64,000 bases of DNA, taken from Troglohyphantes excavatus. Taxonomy: Eukaryota > Arthropoda > Arachnida > Araneae > Linyphiidae. The first letter of the stretch is position 1, and each line of letters starts with the position of its first letter. A program made the translations under genes and the position numbers. The stretch spans positions 50,563,315-50,627,314 of the forward strand of contig OZ010666.1 of NCBI GenBank assembly GCA_963932185.1, given 5' to 3'. Below are positions 22,210 through 34,639 of this stretch, one piece after another. The notes under the pieces were generated by a model, which saw only the letters and a list, made by a program, of their open reading frames with translations, did no database searches and was not told the DNA's origin.

Positions 22210-23221
22210 TAAAATTTGGCAAATGAATTTTTTCTAATATCTTCCAATTAAAATTTAAAAAAAAGATAAAATTAAGTAACAGTTACACTCTCTTACCTTA
22301 GTAAATAACCGCTCAAACTTGTGATATCCAATCACCGAGCCATCGGCACAAGGATGAGAAGTGCCAAAACCAGTAATTCAAAGGGTAGTATTTCCAAAAA
22401 TAATTTATGTAAAAACCCACTTTTTTGTAAAAATACTAATTTAAAAATCAAACTATTATTAAAACTGATGTTCTTCCAATAAAAAATACAAATTCCTTCA
22501 CAGGTTCCAAGCTCTTTCAAATCATATTTGAATATTCTATTTGTTTAACTATTCTGTTTGACTTTAAAGGGAGGAAGAAGTAATATTTTTAAATATATAT
22601 ATATATTTTAAAGATATCTAAGAATGTAAGAAATTTACGAAAAATTTATATATATATAATTCAACCAGACGTGAAAGTAGTTTTCTGTTAAAAATATAAT
22701 TTTTTAAACTTAAAACAGCCATTGAACATGAAGTGGAGATAATTTTAAAAAGCAGGGAACACGAAATGACATTGAAATGAAACTGACACTAGCGTTATTG
22801 CGAAATGAAATTCATTTGGTAGCCTAGTTTGAAAGATTTCTTTATACTTATTAGATTTTCTGACACAAAGCAAATTCAACTTCTCGCGCAAATTCAAATT
22901 AAGTTTGTATTTGAGGATGAAGATAAAACTCTTCTTTGACGTATTTGAATATATCTTCACAAGAATTTTTATTCGAAAGATGTTTATCTTCAAGTTCTAC
23001 AAGATTTGTTATAATGTTTTTTAATAACTATTTCTATGTGGTTTATATATTTCCATTATTTATTACAATATTTAATTAAATGATACATAGTTAAATGCAA
23101 TATATGATAACAAAAAGTAATCGAGAAAATATTACAATTTGAATATTATCAGTAAAAAAATACAGGTCCGTCAGTACAGTATATGTTTTAACTACGTTAA
23201 TATATGAAGGAACTAGGAGCA
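22210..23221. other. AT-rich stretch, nothing recognised
   Basis: There are no paired repeat ends. Minus-strand frames at 22332-22520 and 22745-22993 are lysine-, leucine- and isoleucine-rich chance frames without motif or supporting splice sites. Confidence 0.4.
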
Positions 23222-23693
23222 GAAAAAATGTTGAGCAGATACTTGTCTACATCGGCTGCCTTCATAAATCACTCTCAATAAATTTCGACTATTGCAACCA
23301 CGGCTTTCCGGGAATCATACCCAGATCTGCAGGTACCGCTGTCTAGAATATTATCCGTTAAGCTACCCGGGCGTCATGAATAAGTTATAAGCAGAAATAA
23401 TGTTAAAGTGTGTCAAAAGAATGGGAAGTACGATAATTGAATTGTAATAATTCAGTTTCCATTTAAGTAATCGGCATCAAATCTACTAAACAAGTATTTT
23501 AAGTTTGTCAAGTCGCTTTGTTAAGATGACTTGAAAAGAAGCTGAGATGAGCAATATTAAATCACATTGCTCATTTTTGTTAAAGTACGATTACTTAAAT
23601 TTGAGTACGTCATCGATCATTCACGATGCAATTATACTAAAAAAAAACGAGTACGTTCACGTACTCATTTTTAAGCACCTTTTTTTTTCACTG
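23222..23693 (-). mobile_element. tRNA-bearing MITE, family M2, copy C, one end missing
   Basis: The right part, including the minus-strand tRNA-like region (about 23301-23375) and the terminus TTTTTTCACTG, matches copies A and B. The left 130 bp or so, including the left TIR, are absent. The first recognisable match is near AGCAGATACTTGTCTACATC. Confidence 0.8.
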
Positions 23694-24338
23694 CATTCAT
23701 ATATTTTTGACTTTATCTTAACCATCTAAAATTTTGAATTGTAGCCGTAAAAGGTATAGTAAATGACATATATAATCAGGATTAATGATATTCTGATTGC
23801 ATATTCATGCATTGGTGAAATTTATCTTATAACTCTAAAACAAGTATTAAAAACAAAAAATACTTCCAATGGTAAACAAGTATCTAATGTATCTCCTTAA
23901 TATCAGTTTCCATGTGTATGTTTCCTCATAACCCATTACTTTCCTTATTGGCCGAGGAAATCGTCATTTCCGTTCTTCCAGGGAAATAACTGCAAGGATT
24001 TCCGCCGGCGTGACACGATTTAGTATCTTTAATTATGATTTGTATGTCTCTATTTACGCTCTGTTCTCTGTTGCTATTCGGTTGCGCAACGTAATGAAAA
24101 AATTGTAATTAAAATTTCATTTAAAATGAATTGCTATTTATATAGCTAATATCAATTATATTATTATCATTGTTAACAATACATTTTATATTATTGACCC
24201 CTCCTTATCTCATACATCTAGTATTGTCTGGCCCGTATGATATCCAGAAGACATTACAGACAAGTCCGCCTTAACACTTTTTTAAAATTAAAAACAATCA
24301 TTTTACCAAATATGATCAAAATGGAATAATTAGTGAGA

Positions 24339-24715
24339 AGGGATAATTTAAGAGAAGGCTTGAAACTTTATTTTGTGTCTATATGTTAAAAAGGAACATA
24401 CTTATTACAATTTATATGCCATACATTCTATAACTGTCATACCATTTTTATCTTTGTACAAGCATAACTATTGTCTGTAAGCACCAATTTTGATAAACCT
24501 TCAAATTTACTTACCATTAGGTATTTTTTTTTTATTTAAATAGGGTATAGGTATATTTCTATGACCCCGTTTTAACTAACCCCGTTTAAAGAACGGGTAT
24601 TTTTGTTATTGTTCCTAAAGCAACGTGGTTTAAGAAACATAACAAAAAAATATATATACTGATGATTTGGTGCTGGGTGATTTGTTTTATGGTAAGTTTT
24701 GTATTTGTTTATATC
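24339..24715. repeat. Direct repeat, unit 1 (pair with 25780-26123)
   Basis: About 360 bp from TTTAAGAGAAGG to TTTTGTTTATAT recurs about 1.44 kb downstream with scattered differences and one small indel at CCCCGTTTTAACTAACCCCG. It does not begin TG or end CA and has no primer-binding site behind it, so it does not look like an LTR. Confidence 0.85.
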
Positions 24716-25779
24716 TATGATAAAAGCACACAAATATATCTTTCTGTAATATTATTATTATAAAGCGAACAATTAATTAATATAGTGCAAGCTAATTATA
24801 AACTGTCTATATTTTTAATAATTATCAAAAATTAATTGAATTCCTGTAAATTATATAAACATCAATAAAATTTGCAGAGATTTGAATAAAGCTAAAAACT
24901 TAAATAGTTTTATCCAAAAATAACAAGAAATGTGTAAAAACCCTGATTTTAAAGATACATATGCTACAGAACCAAAATTTTCAATATCAATTAAGTACAG
25001 TTTTAAACTTTTAAAATGTTAAGAGTTATATATTATCTAGTGTGTCTCGCACAATATTTGACATATCCTTCAAGAAGCTGTATTCAAGCGGATGCGCTAT
25101 TTAATCCTTTCAAGTGAAGCTTTGTTCCCATGTCAAAGGTGCTGATTTCAAATTCTAGATAGGTTCCGAAGGTGTTCATTGTTGTTCATAAGCTGCATTA
25201 AGCTCTAAGTTCAGGTACGTTCAAACATGAGCCTTAGAGGAACTTTGAGCGCTCAAAACTAACAAAAGAAATTATAAAGATTATGGGTAAGGTATTTAAA
25301 CCTTGGCAACTTTAGGCCAAAATGTAGTTCCCATCAACTATTCTAGCAACAATTTAATTCCTGAACGAAGTATACGTATGCCTTTTATAATGTTCTTAAA
25401 CTGCAAGTTTTCAGGAAAGTTAATACCGATGTTAACTATTAAATCGTTTATTATAACTTGAATGGATTCAAACTACATTTCGTGTTTCATGAATTAAATA
25501 ATACATATTATAAAATTTTAAGTATTGTTAGTCTGAAATGGATAAAAATAACTAGATTTAAAAAAATACATTAAAACTTATAACTTAATAAGTACGAATT
25601 ATCAGTGTCCATTTGTTTAGATCTTGGAAATTTAGCATCGCAAAATCATAATTTATTTTAGATATTTTTTTTACAAAAATAATTTTGTTATAAGTTTTAA
25701 AATATTTCTTCTATTTTTCCAATTCTCCTAAAACCTACATTTCATGCGCAGTAGATTCATCAACTTAAACTTTGAAATG
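24716..25779. other. AT-rich spacer between the two direct repeats
   Basis: There is no coding frame and no retrotransposon motif. Nothing was recognised. Confidence 0.4.
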
Positions 25780-26123
25780 GTTATTTAAGAGAAGGTTTGA
25801 AAATTTATTTTGTGCCTTTATGTTAAAAAGGAACTTACTTATTACAATTTATATTCCATACATTCCATAACTGTCACACCATATTTATCTTTGTACAAGC
25901 ACAACTTTTGTCTGTAAGCACCGATTTTGATAAACCTTCAAATTTACTTATCATTAGTTTTTTTTTATTTAAATAGGGTATAGGTATATTTATATGACCC
26001 CGTTTAAAAAACGGATATTTTTGTTTTTGTTCATAAAGCAATGTGTTTTAAGAAATATGACAAAAATATATATACTGATGATTTGTTACTGCACGATTTG
26101 TTTTATGGCAGGTTTTGTTTATA
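25780..26123. repeat. Direct repeat, unit 2
   Basis: This is the second copy of 24339-24715. It is shorter by the ACTAACCCCG-type segment and otherwise collinear. Confidence 0.85.
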
Positions 26124-29034
26124 TTTAAATTATTATTAACCTTCGTGAAACTAATTTTTATCAAATAAGAGAAACACAACTTGACACGTCTTTCTTTAAA
26201 ACATTTCTCACTATTTTAATACTTTACAAGAAAAATTAAATATGTAACATATCTAATTAGATGCATTTCTTTAAAAAAATATTCTCGTTTTTTACAAAAA
26301 GTAATTGTCTTGTATATTATATTGTAGTTTATATTTTGCTTTTTCTTATCTTACCTTAAGTTTTAAAGCACAGCCATTGTTTTCATTATATTTATTTTAC
26401 CCATTTTCATAAAGACAAACTATGTAAGATGTATATTATTTTTTTTAATTATGAATAATGTAGTGAAAACGTTATGAATTAAAAAGTGTACACCTCGATA
26501 TGGTATATTTGTATTAAAAATTTTTTGTCAAGAAATATATAGCTCTCTTAAGTAAAACCTTTTGTAAAAAATAAACAAGTATTTAATTTAATTAGTCAAT
26601 GTAAGAATTTCTCTCTTAATATATTATTAAACTCCGAATTGTTTATTAAACAAATTAAAGACACTAAAATAATAAAATTTGTGTATTTCTTAATTTTTAA
26701 AAAAAAAATATTTGAGGAAAAATCAATTTAATAATCATCATTTTCCAATTCATATGAAATATTTAAGGACATTATATCAAAAAGATCAAATAAAATCTTA
26801 TTAAATATGTATAATCTCTTAATTGCGTTTTGATGGTTAATACTAATTTAATTGAAAAATATTGTAGGGGATTATTTAGTATAATTAAAGAGAAATAATT
26901 TTCCACAATACTCTCTTGTAAATAAATCCTTTTTGTTTTTGAGTTCCTTTAAAAAAACAAAAATAAAGCAAACATCGCAATATGAAACTGAAACACAATG
27001 TAAAAAACGGAAACGGTCACCTTATCTTTTAGAAGTACCTTTCTACTTGTCATCCTATTTTGGTGTATTTTGAGTGACATACACACTCTGCTGAGAAAGC
27101 GCTATTTCAAGATCAGGGGAAGGAAATGGCAGTGAACTTAAAACAGATTTTATAGGGTTCTTAACCTACATATTCAATTGCTAGGAGGTTAAATAAATAC
27201 TATTATTCCCCCTAAAATATATTTTTAAATATGTTTTTAGTAGTGTAAATATAGATATGTTCTTTTACTCATTTGGTTTATTCGGAAATATTTCCATGTG
27301 TTTTTAAAATTTATTTTGCTGGTAAATTTTAGGAAAACAAGTGAAATTTGGAGATTGTTCATTTTTTTATATTAATTGTTAATGAACGAGCGTTAGCGAA
27401 GTCCCTGTTTTAATTCGACCTTTCAGCATTTCATCTGTGTGTCTGTAAATTTTGTTTGTTTATTGGTTACGCATTTACGACCAAATGCTTTCTTCGATTT
27501 TCTTCAAATTTGGCAGGAATGTTCCTTGGAGTCATTAAAATCAACGTATATGTTTATATATCCCCCCTTTTTTTTTTTGCTCCAAAGTCCATTTAAAGAA
27601 ATATAGAGTAAATCTAGACTAATAACTTTGATATAGTATTATTTCAAGTTATTTAATAGGTTTAAAATGGATTTTGTTTAAAAAAAGATGCATTTTTAAA
27701 ATGTTTAAAATATTTAAATAATACTGTAACACGTACAAATTTTAGTTAGAGGTAAATAATAAAAAAGCTGATTTTATTTGTTTTGATAAATTGTTTTCAA
27801 AATTTTATGTTTTTGTGGTTTTTCTTTAAATTCTATTATAGAAAAGAAGTATTACTTACAAAATTTTGCAGTACATTTCTGGAAAAAAAATTTCACAAAT
27901 AAAACAGTTAACGGAACTTAAACAAATATATTTCAAATCCGATAAACAAGCTATTTTAAATGATTGGTATGCGATATTTTAAAGATTTTTTGTTTTTAAA
28001 TTTTTACAAAGAAATGCAATTCCCTAAACTTCCCGAATACTAAAATTAAAAAAAATACAAAAGAACCCTGTAAGCAATTAATAAAATCATTAAAAACAAT
28101 ATTCGCAATTATCAATTTATTGATTATTTATAGATTGAATATTTTCTTTTTAAATCTGTTAAACTTTTTATTATGTGACTTAATAACTTAACGCGTAACG
28201 ACACATATCTACTTTTAATTATTTTGTGTAAAATATTTTTAAATTATAAGCTTATTTATTTAAATTGTGATGTAAGAAGTAAAGGTACTTTATTATAACG
28301 CACAATATCGCGTGATAGAATTCTTACTGGAAAACCCGACTAAATAAATACTCTTAAAATGCCCGAAAAATGAAAAATTCATAATCGTAAACAAAAATAA
28401 AAAAAAAAAATGCATTGTATAAGTAAATATGTACTGCCATAAAATTTATCATATTATTTATTTAGTATAAAATATGAAAGTGTGTATTTTTTTACGTAAA
28501 AATAATTGATTTTTAAAAATTGTATATTCTTAAGTTAGCCTAACGCGTCGACATCCTCGTTGGAAAGTAATTTACGATCGGTGTATAATATTGCGTGATG
28601 AAGAACTATGTTTGAAACTTTTATTTTGCTAAACTCTCTTATGTCAAAATATCCGCCAGGCTTTTATTTTGGTAGTTTATTAATATTTTTTAATCATTTT
28701 AGTTTTACTGTAATATTTTTGGATATTATTTAAAATAAACACATGTTATTGTCATTCATATCGAAAGCTACTGATAGTTTTACACATAATTTCTTAAATA
28801 GGACCAAATAAGACACATCTGTTTAAAATTTCATTTCCATTTTACTCTTTATACGAGTCGAAAATCCCCAAAACTATGCAATGTGTGCTTTTGGAAAGAT
28901 TTATAAGTAGCTATAATGGCAGATCATTTCAAAACATTTATTAAAGAATAGAAAAATAGATAAATCAAATCTCTTAACACTTTCTTACTTTAACATTTTC
29001 CAATGCAACAAGAAAATTCAGAAGTTAACCGATA
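26124..29034. other. AT-rich stretch with a possible repeat start at 27386
   Basis: No gene was seen. At 27386, ACGAGCGTTAGCGAAGTCCC followed by TCTGTGTGTCTGT and TTCTTCAAATTTGGCAGGAA looks like the edge of an interspersed repeat of the Helitron-like kind, but I found no matching second end. Confidence 0.3.
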
Positions 29035-29040
29035 TTGGGT

Positions 29041-30105
29041 AGACCGGGGAATAGCGCCATACGGGGTAATGTTGTTATCCTATGTAAACAGCAAACTATA
29101 ACAGGTGTGGAGGTCGCGATATTGGCTGAAATCTAATGAGGAATAAGAGAAACTGTCTCAGTATAGTCAAGTCTCTCATTAGAACAGTGTGTTTGTTATT
29201 GCTGAAAACACTGTTTCGTTCTAATTTTGTATTTGTATGTAAATCGATGTAGTATTTTTCTTTGTTAATTTATAGCCGTAATTAGTGTGTGTACGCACGC
29301 ATTCAACTAATATTGAGCTACATTTCTTAATATTTACGTTTACACGTCTGCCGTCATTATAACCGGCACAGTGGTTATGCCGTCATTATAACCGGCCAGT
29401 CATTCATCCGTTCTGATAGGAACCCCCATGAAAAAACTTTTTGATGAATTTGAGTTTAAAAAGCCATACAAAGGAGTTTGTTACTAAAAAGATAACATTT
29501 TAACTTTTGAAGGCAGCAAAAGTCAAGTTTTTCCGCAGAAAAACCGGCAACGATTAAACAGGAGAAATAAAGGGAAATAAATGTAGTTAAAAATTCTAGC
29601 TTTTCAAAATAAAAGACCTACTGTCGCAGATTAACAGTTGAAGCATGTTCTACTGATGACGCCGATTTAGAAGGAAAGTACTATTGTGGTAGCTACTCAG
29701 ATGATAACGCGTTTGATATTTTTTAAAAAGGCGTTGATATTTGCATAATTCGTGGAGATGATGTCATAAAATGAAATGTGGTACCGGTGCACTTTTTGTG
29801 ACAAGTAGGCATATGCAGATTGCAGTGGGTTTTATTCTGTAGATAATTATATAGGTGACTTGTATCAACCATAATAGTTTACTAATGACTACAAAAAAAT
29901 AAGTCCCCCCCTCACTGAGCAGTTTTGTTGTGTTTGTGGAATCTGAAAAACATTTAGTTTTCGTTATAATTTATAAAAAACGATTATGTAATAAAATAAT
30001 GTGAATTTAACTGCTGTACATTACTTCCAATGTTATCTCAAGTTCGCTGTTTATAGTTTTGTAAGAGGATGACGGCATAACCTCGAGGGTGTGGCGGTAT
30101 TACCT
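29041..30105 (+). mobile_element. Decayed pogo-like DNA transposon
   Basis: The left boundary GGGGAATAGCGCCATAC (29046) resembles the inverse of the right boundary GTGTGGCGGTATTACC (30090-30105). A transposase tail remains inside (see 29640-29860). A direct repeat GCCGTCATTATAACCGGC occurs at about 29350 and 29381 near the left end. The terminal match is imperfect and no clean target duplication remains, so the boundaries are approximate. Confidence 0.45.
29640..29860 (+). pseudogene. C-terminal zinc-binding tail of a pogo-like transposase, broken
   Basis: From 29779 the frame reads WYRCTFCDK, a stop, then AYADCSGFYSVDNYI. Many arthropod pogo/jerky-type transposases end with an acidic stretch followed by a PHD-like cluster of the form WxxCxxCxxWxHxxC. 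Here the cysteines are at codons 29788, 29797 and 29821. The stop (TAG) stands where the conserved tryptophan (TGG) is expected, and tyrosine replaces the histidine. Both are one-base changes. Upstream, CSTDDADLEGKYYCGSYSDD is the acidic linker and first cysteine region, in another frame, so at least one frameshift separates them. No catalytic DDE region was recognised upstream. The gene is dead. Assignment to the family is from motif recognition only. Confidence 0.6.
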
Positions 30106-30390
30106 TTCGAGCATGAATGGACTGTAGTGGACAGAATATGACGTCATAATCGTGAAGCCCACATCTCAGAGCGGAAGGCCTATATCACGTGACATCTCTT
30201 CAAAATTATGAATGAAAAATTACTTGCGATTGACTTGTGAATTTGGAAATGCGTAACTGTGAAAACTTATGAATGGAATGACGTAGTTAACCGCGTGTCT
30301 TGGGTTATACATGTTGGCTTCACTTTGATGTTAGAGAGTGTGACGTCATGACTCCTCTACTACAAAGAATCCAGGCTCGAAGGTATTACC
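30096..30390. repeat. Foldback element with CRE palindromes
   Basis: The left arm (GGTATTACCTTTCGAGC... ATGACGTCAT, 30096-30148) and right arm (TGACGTCATGAC... GGCTCGAAGGTATTACC, 30341-30390) are inverted copies. Each arm holds one perfect TGACGTCA (30139-30146 and 30341-30348), the CREB/ATF consensus. It is probably a MITE. I see no convincing target duplication. Confidence 0.7.
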
Positions 30391-30478
30391 CAGATAAAAG
30401 GGTAATCACGTCACTGTGTAAATGTATTGAAAATTCCTTTTTAAATAACGTTTACAACTCGTTTCAGCTTTGTAAATA

Positions 30479-30979
30479 CACTGTTAAAAAATTCAGTTCA
30501 ATTCTGCACCATATCTTAGTGCTCTGCAGGAACTTTCACATTATTATGGTGAAATCTACGTTGAACCAAAAATCCTTGATCGAGAATAGCCCAGCTTTTA
30601 CTAAAAAAATCGTGCAATCTCCTAAACTGCAACCGAAACCTTCGCTGAATCTACATCAACAAACCCACAGGCAGGGGTACCGTGTCCCCCGGTTGCTCAG
30701 TGGGTAAAGGCGTTCAGTTGGTAATCAGACGATTATTAGTTCGAGCCCGTGCGGTGACAAAGATAAGAAAAAAATAGTATTGATCTTGTGATCGGAGGGT
30801 AAAATATGAGACTATATGATCTAATCAAAATTTTAATGGGGGTAGCTATTTTGGTGCAACGTTTCACCACTAAATGGTAACCGGGGCAGCCATAAAATGG
30901 TGAAATTATGCACCAAATAATGGTTGCAGCTAAATGTGTACCAAATTTTGGTGAAAGGCCGTAATAATTTTTAACAGTG
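30479..30979 (+). mobile_element. tRNA-bearing MITE, family M1, copy 2
   Basis: The ends CACTGTTAAAAA and TTTTTAACAGTG are a perfect 12-bp inverted repeat. TA precedes the left end; the right flank is GATATG, so the duplication is damaged or the end has mutated. The tRNA-like head (CGGTTGCTCAGTGGGTAAAGG and ATTAGTTCGAGCCCGTGC) lies at about 30697-30770. Both junctions of the head match copy 1 at 19294-19775. The 135-codon open frame at 30300-30707 overlaps this element and is a chance frame. Retention of exact ends suggests it is younger than copy 1. Confidence 0.88.
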
Positions 30980-32280
30980 GATATGTCATATAGTGTTTGT
31001 GCAATGAGTAAGAAACTATAAAACTAAATAGTCCGCATATTTAAAGAGTTATGTTAATTTAAAATAATGAAAAAAATTCCTGAACCCTTTGGACGTGATA
31101 TGACGTCCACGAATCTCCAGTTTTTCCACCAATGCATCCAATTTTTAAACTCATAAAAATACTCAATTTTACAATTTTTTTAAAATCTAATTTTTTTAGG
31201 TATAACTTAAAAGTGGCCTGTTTACAACGATATAAAATTTCGGTAAAATTATATAGGTGTACGCCTAGAAAAATAATATTTAAACTTTCATACAGTGAAA
31301 ACAACTTAACAATTCCTAAACTAGCGTGAGCGTCCGTGGGTTAAGGTGCCGCGATTACCCCAGTTTCCTCTTCTTTTTTTGAAAAATGTAAGTCACCACA
31401 ATATTAAGTTTCATATAAAACTTGTTAAATAGACGTTAAAGGTTCATTATACCGAATATTCTTTTCATATTATGCAAAACTATTTGAAATAATTTGGAAA
31501 AGTTCTTGATTGGAACTTATAAGAAACTAAAAGTTCTCTAATCATTAGGCGTTCAAGTTGTTCGTAAGTTCCATATTTTTTATTGTTATTCTTCACCCTC
31601 TAAAACTTCAAATCAGCCGTAATTTGACAATTCTTTTGATTGTATTTCGTAAAAAAAAATTAAGTTTCTACTAACTAAGCAAATACGAATAAGGATTTTT
31701 TTATAAATATAATAATGTGATGCTTTTTAATTAAAAATCCTCATTTTTAGGTAGTTTCTACTTAGTTTTTTTATTTAAAAAACATAAAGGCTTTTCTGAG
31801 CCTTCGAAATAAAACTTTTATTTACTCACTATATCTATATACTTCTAATAGTATCCATCCAGTATATTTTAAGAGGGAAATATCGAGTTAGTGGGTATAA
31901 AATACTCTACAGGGAAATAGACTTATATATTTGGGGGAAAAAAGGCTAACTCTATTCTATGAAGTCAAAAACGAATAAGTGTATAAGGCCTCCAGGGTCA
32001 GAAAATATTTTTTATTGATTTTAAGATGGCTCAAAAAGCGAATTTATAGGTTTATGCTTTTTGTAAAAAATGAAATATTGTCCAAGTTTCCTCATGGAAA
32101 ACGATAATAGGCGAGGGAAAAACGAAATAATTTTAGTTCCCAAATTTAAAATATTAAAAAAAAAAGGATTTAAAATCATTCTGATAGTTCAGTTCGTTGG
32201 TTAAGTAAATAATATTTTAAGTATTAAATTTCACAATAGTAAAATTGTAATATAAATTATGGTATGCTAGCTATATGGTC
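30980..32280. other. AT-rich stretch, no gene seen
   Basis: Opposed short frames at 31059-31329 are shadows of each other and lack motifs. Nothing else was recognised. Confidence 0.4.
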
Positions 32281-32361
32281 CGGTATTACCCGGGCTTTAA
32301 GCAAAGATTTCTTGAGGATATTCTTTTGATTCTTCCATGAGCAGATTTCTTCATCGTGGCT

Positions 32362-32372
32362 CCACCTGGCGG
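32362..32372 (-). promoter_or_regulatory. CTCF-like site candidate
   Basis: The minus strand reads CCGCCAGGTGGAG, close to the CTCF core. One match of this length can occur by chance. The E-box CACCTG lies inside it. Confidence 0.2.
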
Positions 32373-32844
32373 TTTTAGTAATAAGTAATTTCTGCTTTAA
32401 GGGCCGCGAAAGGGGATTGGGGATATTTTCTTTTAAAATCTATTGTAGACAGTGACTTTCCTCTTGTTTTGAATGGCAATTGTGCAAAATTTCATCAAAT
32501 GCGGAATAAATCTGCAGATTTGTATAAAAAAATACAAACCCACACCCACTCTTTATTATTTACATTTACTTTACAGATTATTAATTTACGATGAATAGAA
32601 AACATATATTTGGTTGCTTTGTTAAACGCTTAAACATTGATTGATTTTCAATAAATAAAAGTTTATATTATTGAAATGTAACATACGTATGTGTAAAAGT
32701 AAGTTATACATCCAAACTTATTTAATTAAAAAAAAATCATTTATTTTATAAATTAGATTTCTTTTTATTGAAGATTTTTTAAAAATAATTCTATGGGAAT
32801 TTTATATAAAAATTACGAGGTTGAGTTCCCAGGTGTGTAAGATC

Positions 32845-33645
32845 TATAGTCGCCTGGTTGGATGAGCAGCAATCTAATAATTGTAGATTTGCTTGTTCGA
32901 TTGTCATCAAACCGAAAATCTCAAGATCGAGTGCGCCGTCAAATACATTGTAGCTTAAACTTGCATTTCCTTAGCTGTATTGTTGTATAAGTATAAGTTA
33001 TAAGTATAAGTTATAAGTATAAGTTATAAGTATAAGTTATAAGTATAAGTTATAAGTATAAGTTATAAGTATAAGTTATAAGTATAAGTTATAAGTATAA
33101 GTTATAAGTATAAGTATAAGTTATAAGTATAAGTTATAAGTATAAGTTATAAGTATAAGTTATAAGTATAAGTTATAAGTATAAGTTATAAGTATAAGTT
33201 ATAAGTATAAGTTATAAGCATAAGTTATAAGTTATAAGCATAAGTTATAAGCATAAGTTATAAGTTATAAGCATAAGTTATAAGCATAAGTTATAAGTAT
33301 AAGTTATAACATATACTTATAACATATACTTATAACATATACTTATAAGTACAAGTTATAAGTACAAGTTATAAGTACAAGTTATAAGTACAAGTTATAA
33401 GTACAAGTTATAAGTACAAGTTATAAGTACAAGTTATAAGTACAAGTTATAAGTACAAGTTATAAGTACAAGTTATAAGTACAAGTTATAAGTACAAGTT
33501 ATAAGTATAAGTATAAGTTATGTGCCAAATCAGATACTGCCCTCGTCATCCGTCTTTGTTTCAATTTGACGAATTTTCTCCCCGGACGGACATTGAACCG
33601 TCACCAATAGCCTTTTGTGAAGCAGTAACTTGACGTTTATAAACT
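32845..33645 (+). mobile_element. SINE S1 carrying an expanded satellite
   Basis: A head-like part (GTCGCCTGGTTGGATGAGC and GCTTGTTCGATTGTC) is at about 32850-32910. The S1 tail (CCCTCGTCATCCGTC, CCCCGGACGGACATTGAACC, CCAATAGCCTTTTGTGAAGC) is at about 33540-33635. The satellite at 32985-33521 sits between them. Confidence 0.6.
32985..33521. repeat. 13-bp satellite with block structure
   Basis: The basic unit is ATAAGTATAAGTT. Blocks follow in order: the basic unit, a GCATAAGTT variant (about 33215-33295), a short run in inverse orientation (ATAACATATACTT, about 33306-33345), then an ATAAGTACAAGTT variant to about 33500. Confidence 0.95.
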
Positions 33646-34489
33646 CACAACAAAACTCATACTATCAATCAATGTACAAAACCTCTTTTAGAATACAAAT
33701 CACACTATACCTCAACGTTACCATAAATTTATATTACATAAGCCTGAAGTCAGCAACTACATAGATATATTCAAACTTATGAGCATAGTTCCACAATGCG
33801 CAATCATGTTTGACAAGTCACAATAAAGAATACCGTCCATCTGCCCCCCCTTCATTTGGGCGTTCGCAACGATCTTAAATGGGATGGGTCATTTCATTTT
33901 CGGAAAGCACTTCCTTTTCACGTTTGTGATGCAGCTTCTCAAATATAAGTGAGTTGTGTTGGGAGAATCCTAATAGAAAGTCATTGACACCCATTGTGAT
34001 GGAGAAAGTTGGGCAGTAACAGACATCAGTGAGAAACAAATTTACATAACTAAGGTCTTTCTTTTTCTATGAGGGATCATATATAAAGCTTGCTGTCAAT
34101 AATGCAGTTTAGGTATATGAATATGCTAATGTATTTCCGAAAGTTGTAGTTCTTGGTAGGTTTTTTATACGAGGGGGTGAGAATTCAAGGGGTACAATTG
34201 ACTATAAAAAAAAAGAGTTAAGTGTGGTTATGAATAGTTAATACATATGAAATGTCAGTTGCAAAGGGAAACATATAAAGGTCTGTCGTGCTGATATCTG
34301 GTGGCGTTAGACTCAACTACTTAAATAATCAGCTGCGTTCTCTTGACTTTCTACAGGAGTTGAAAGACTTAAGTTGTCTGTGGATTTTCAATTTTTCAAG
34401 CTATACACATAAACTTTAAATTCATATAAAATATTCTATGTTGAAACATTTTTCGTTGTTGTCACAAAGTGGCACATAGCTAAAGTTTT

Positions 34490-34635
34490 GTCATTTTCAT
34501 CGTCTGCTAACTAGCCATGGTTCAAAATTACAAGGGAGTGTTCCTGGGTCTTACCTTTGGGACGGATCCCGAAAAATTGTTAATACCTTATCATATTGTG
34601 TATTTCTAGTGCGACGTTATTTCAACTAAGTGTAG
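34490..34635 (+). mobile_element. SINE S1 tail fragment
   Basis: TCGTCTGCTAACTAGCCATG, GGGTCTTACCTTTGGGACGG and CTAGTGCGACGTTATTTCAA match the S1 tail in order. No head was identified upstream. Confidence 0.7.
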
Positions 34636-34639
34636 CTGC

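Noticed and set aside
22289..22370. Minus-strand exon ending at a donor-like CTAAG|GTAAGAG with frame TGFGTSHPCADGSVIGYHKF
   Set aside because: No acceptor AG lies between the upstream in-frame stop and the open segment.
24339..26123. LTR retrotransposon (two direct repeats 1.44 kb apart)
   Set aside because: Repeats lack TG...CA ends, there is no primer-binding site or polypurine tract that I can see, and no gag/pol remnants between them.
30300..30707. 135-codon + frame, the longest in the window
   Set aside because: It runs across the left boundary of a TA-flanked MITE into its interior, so it is a chance frame.
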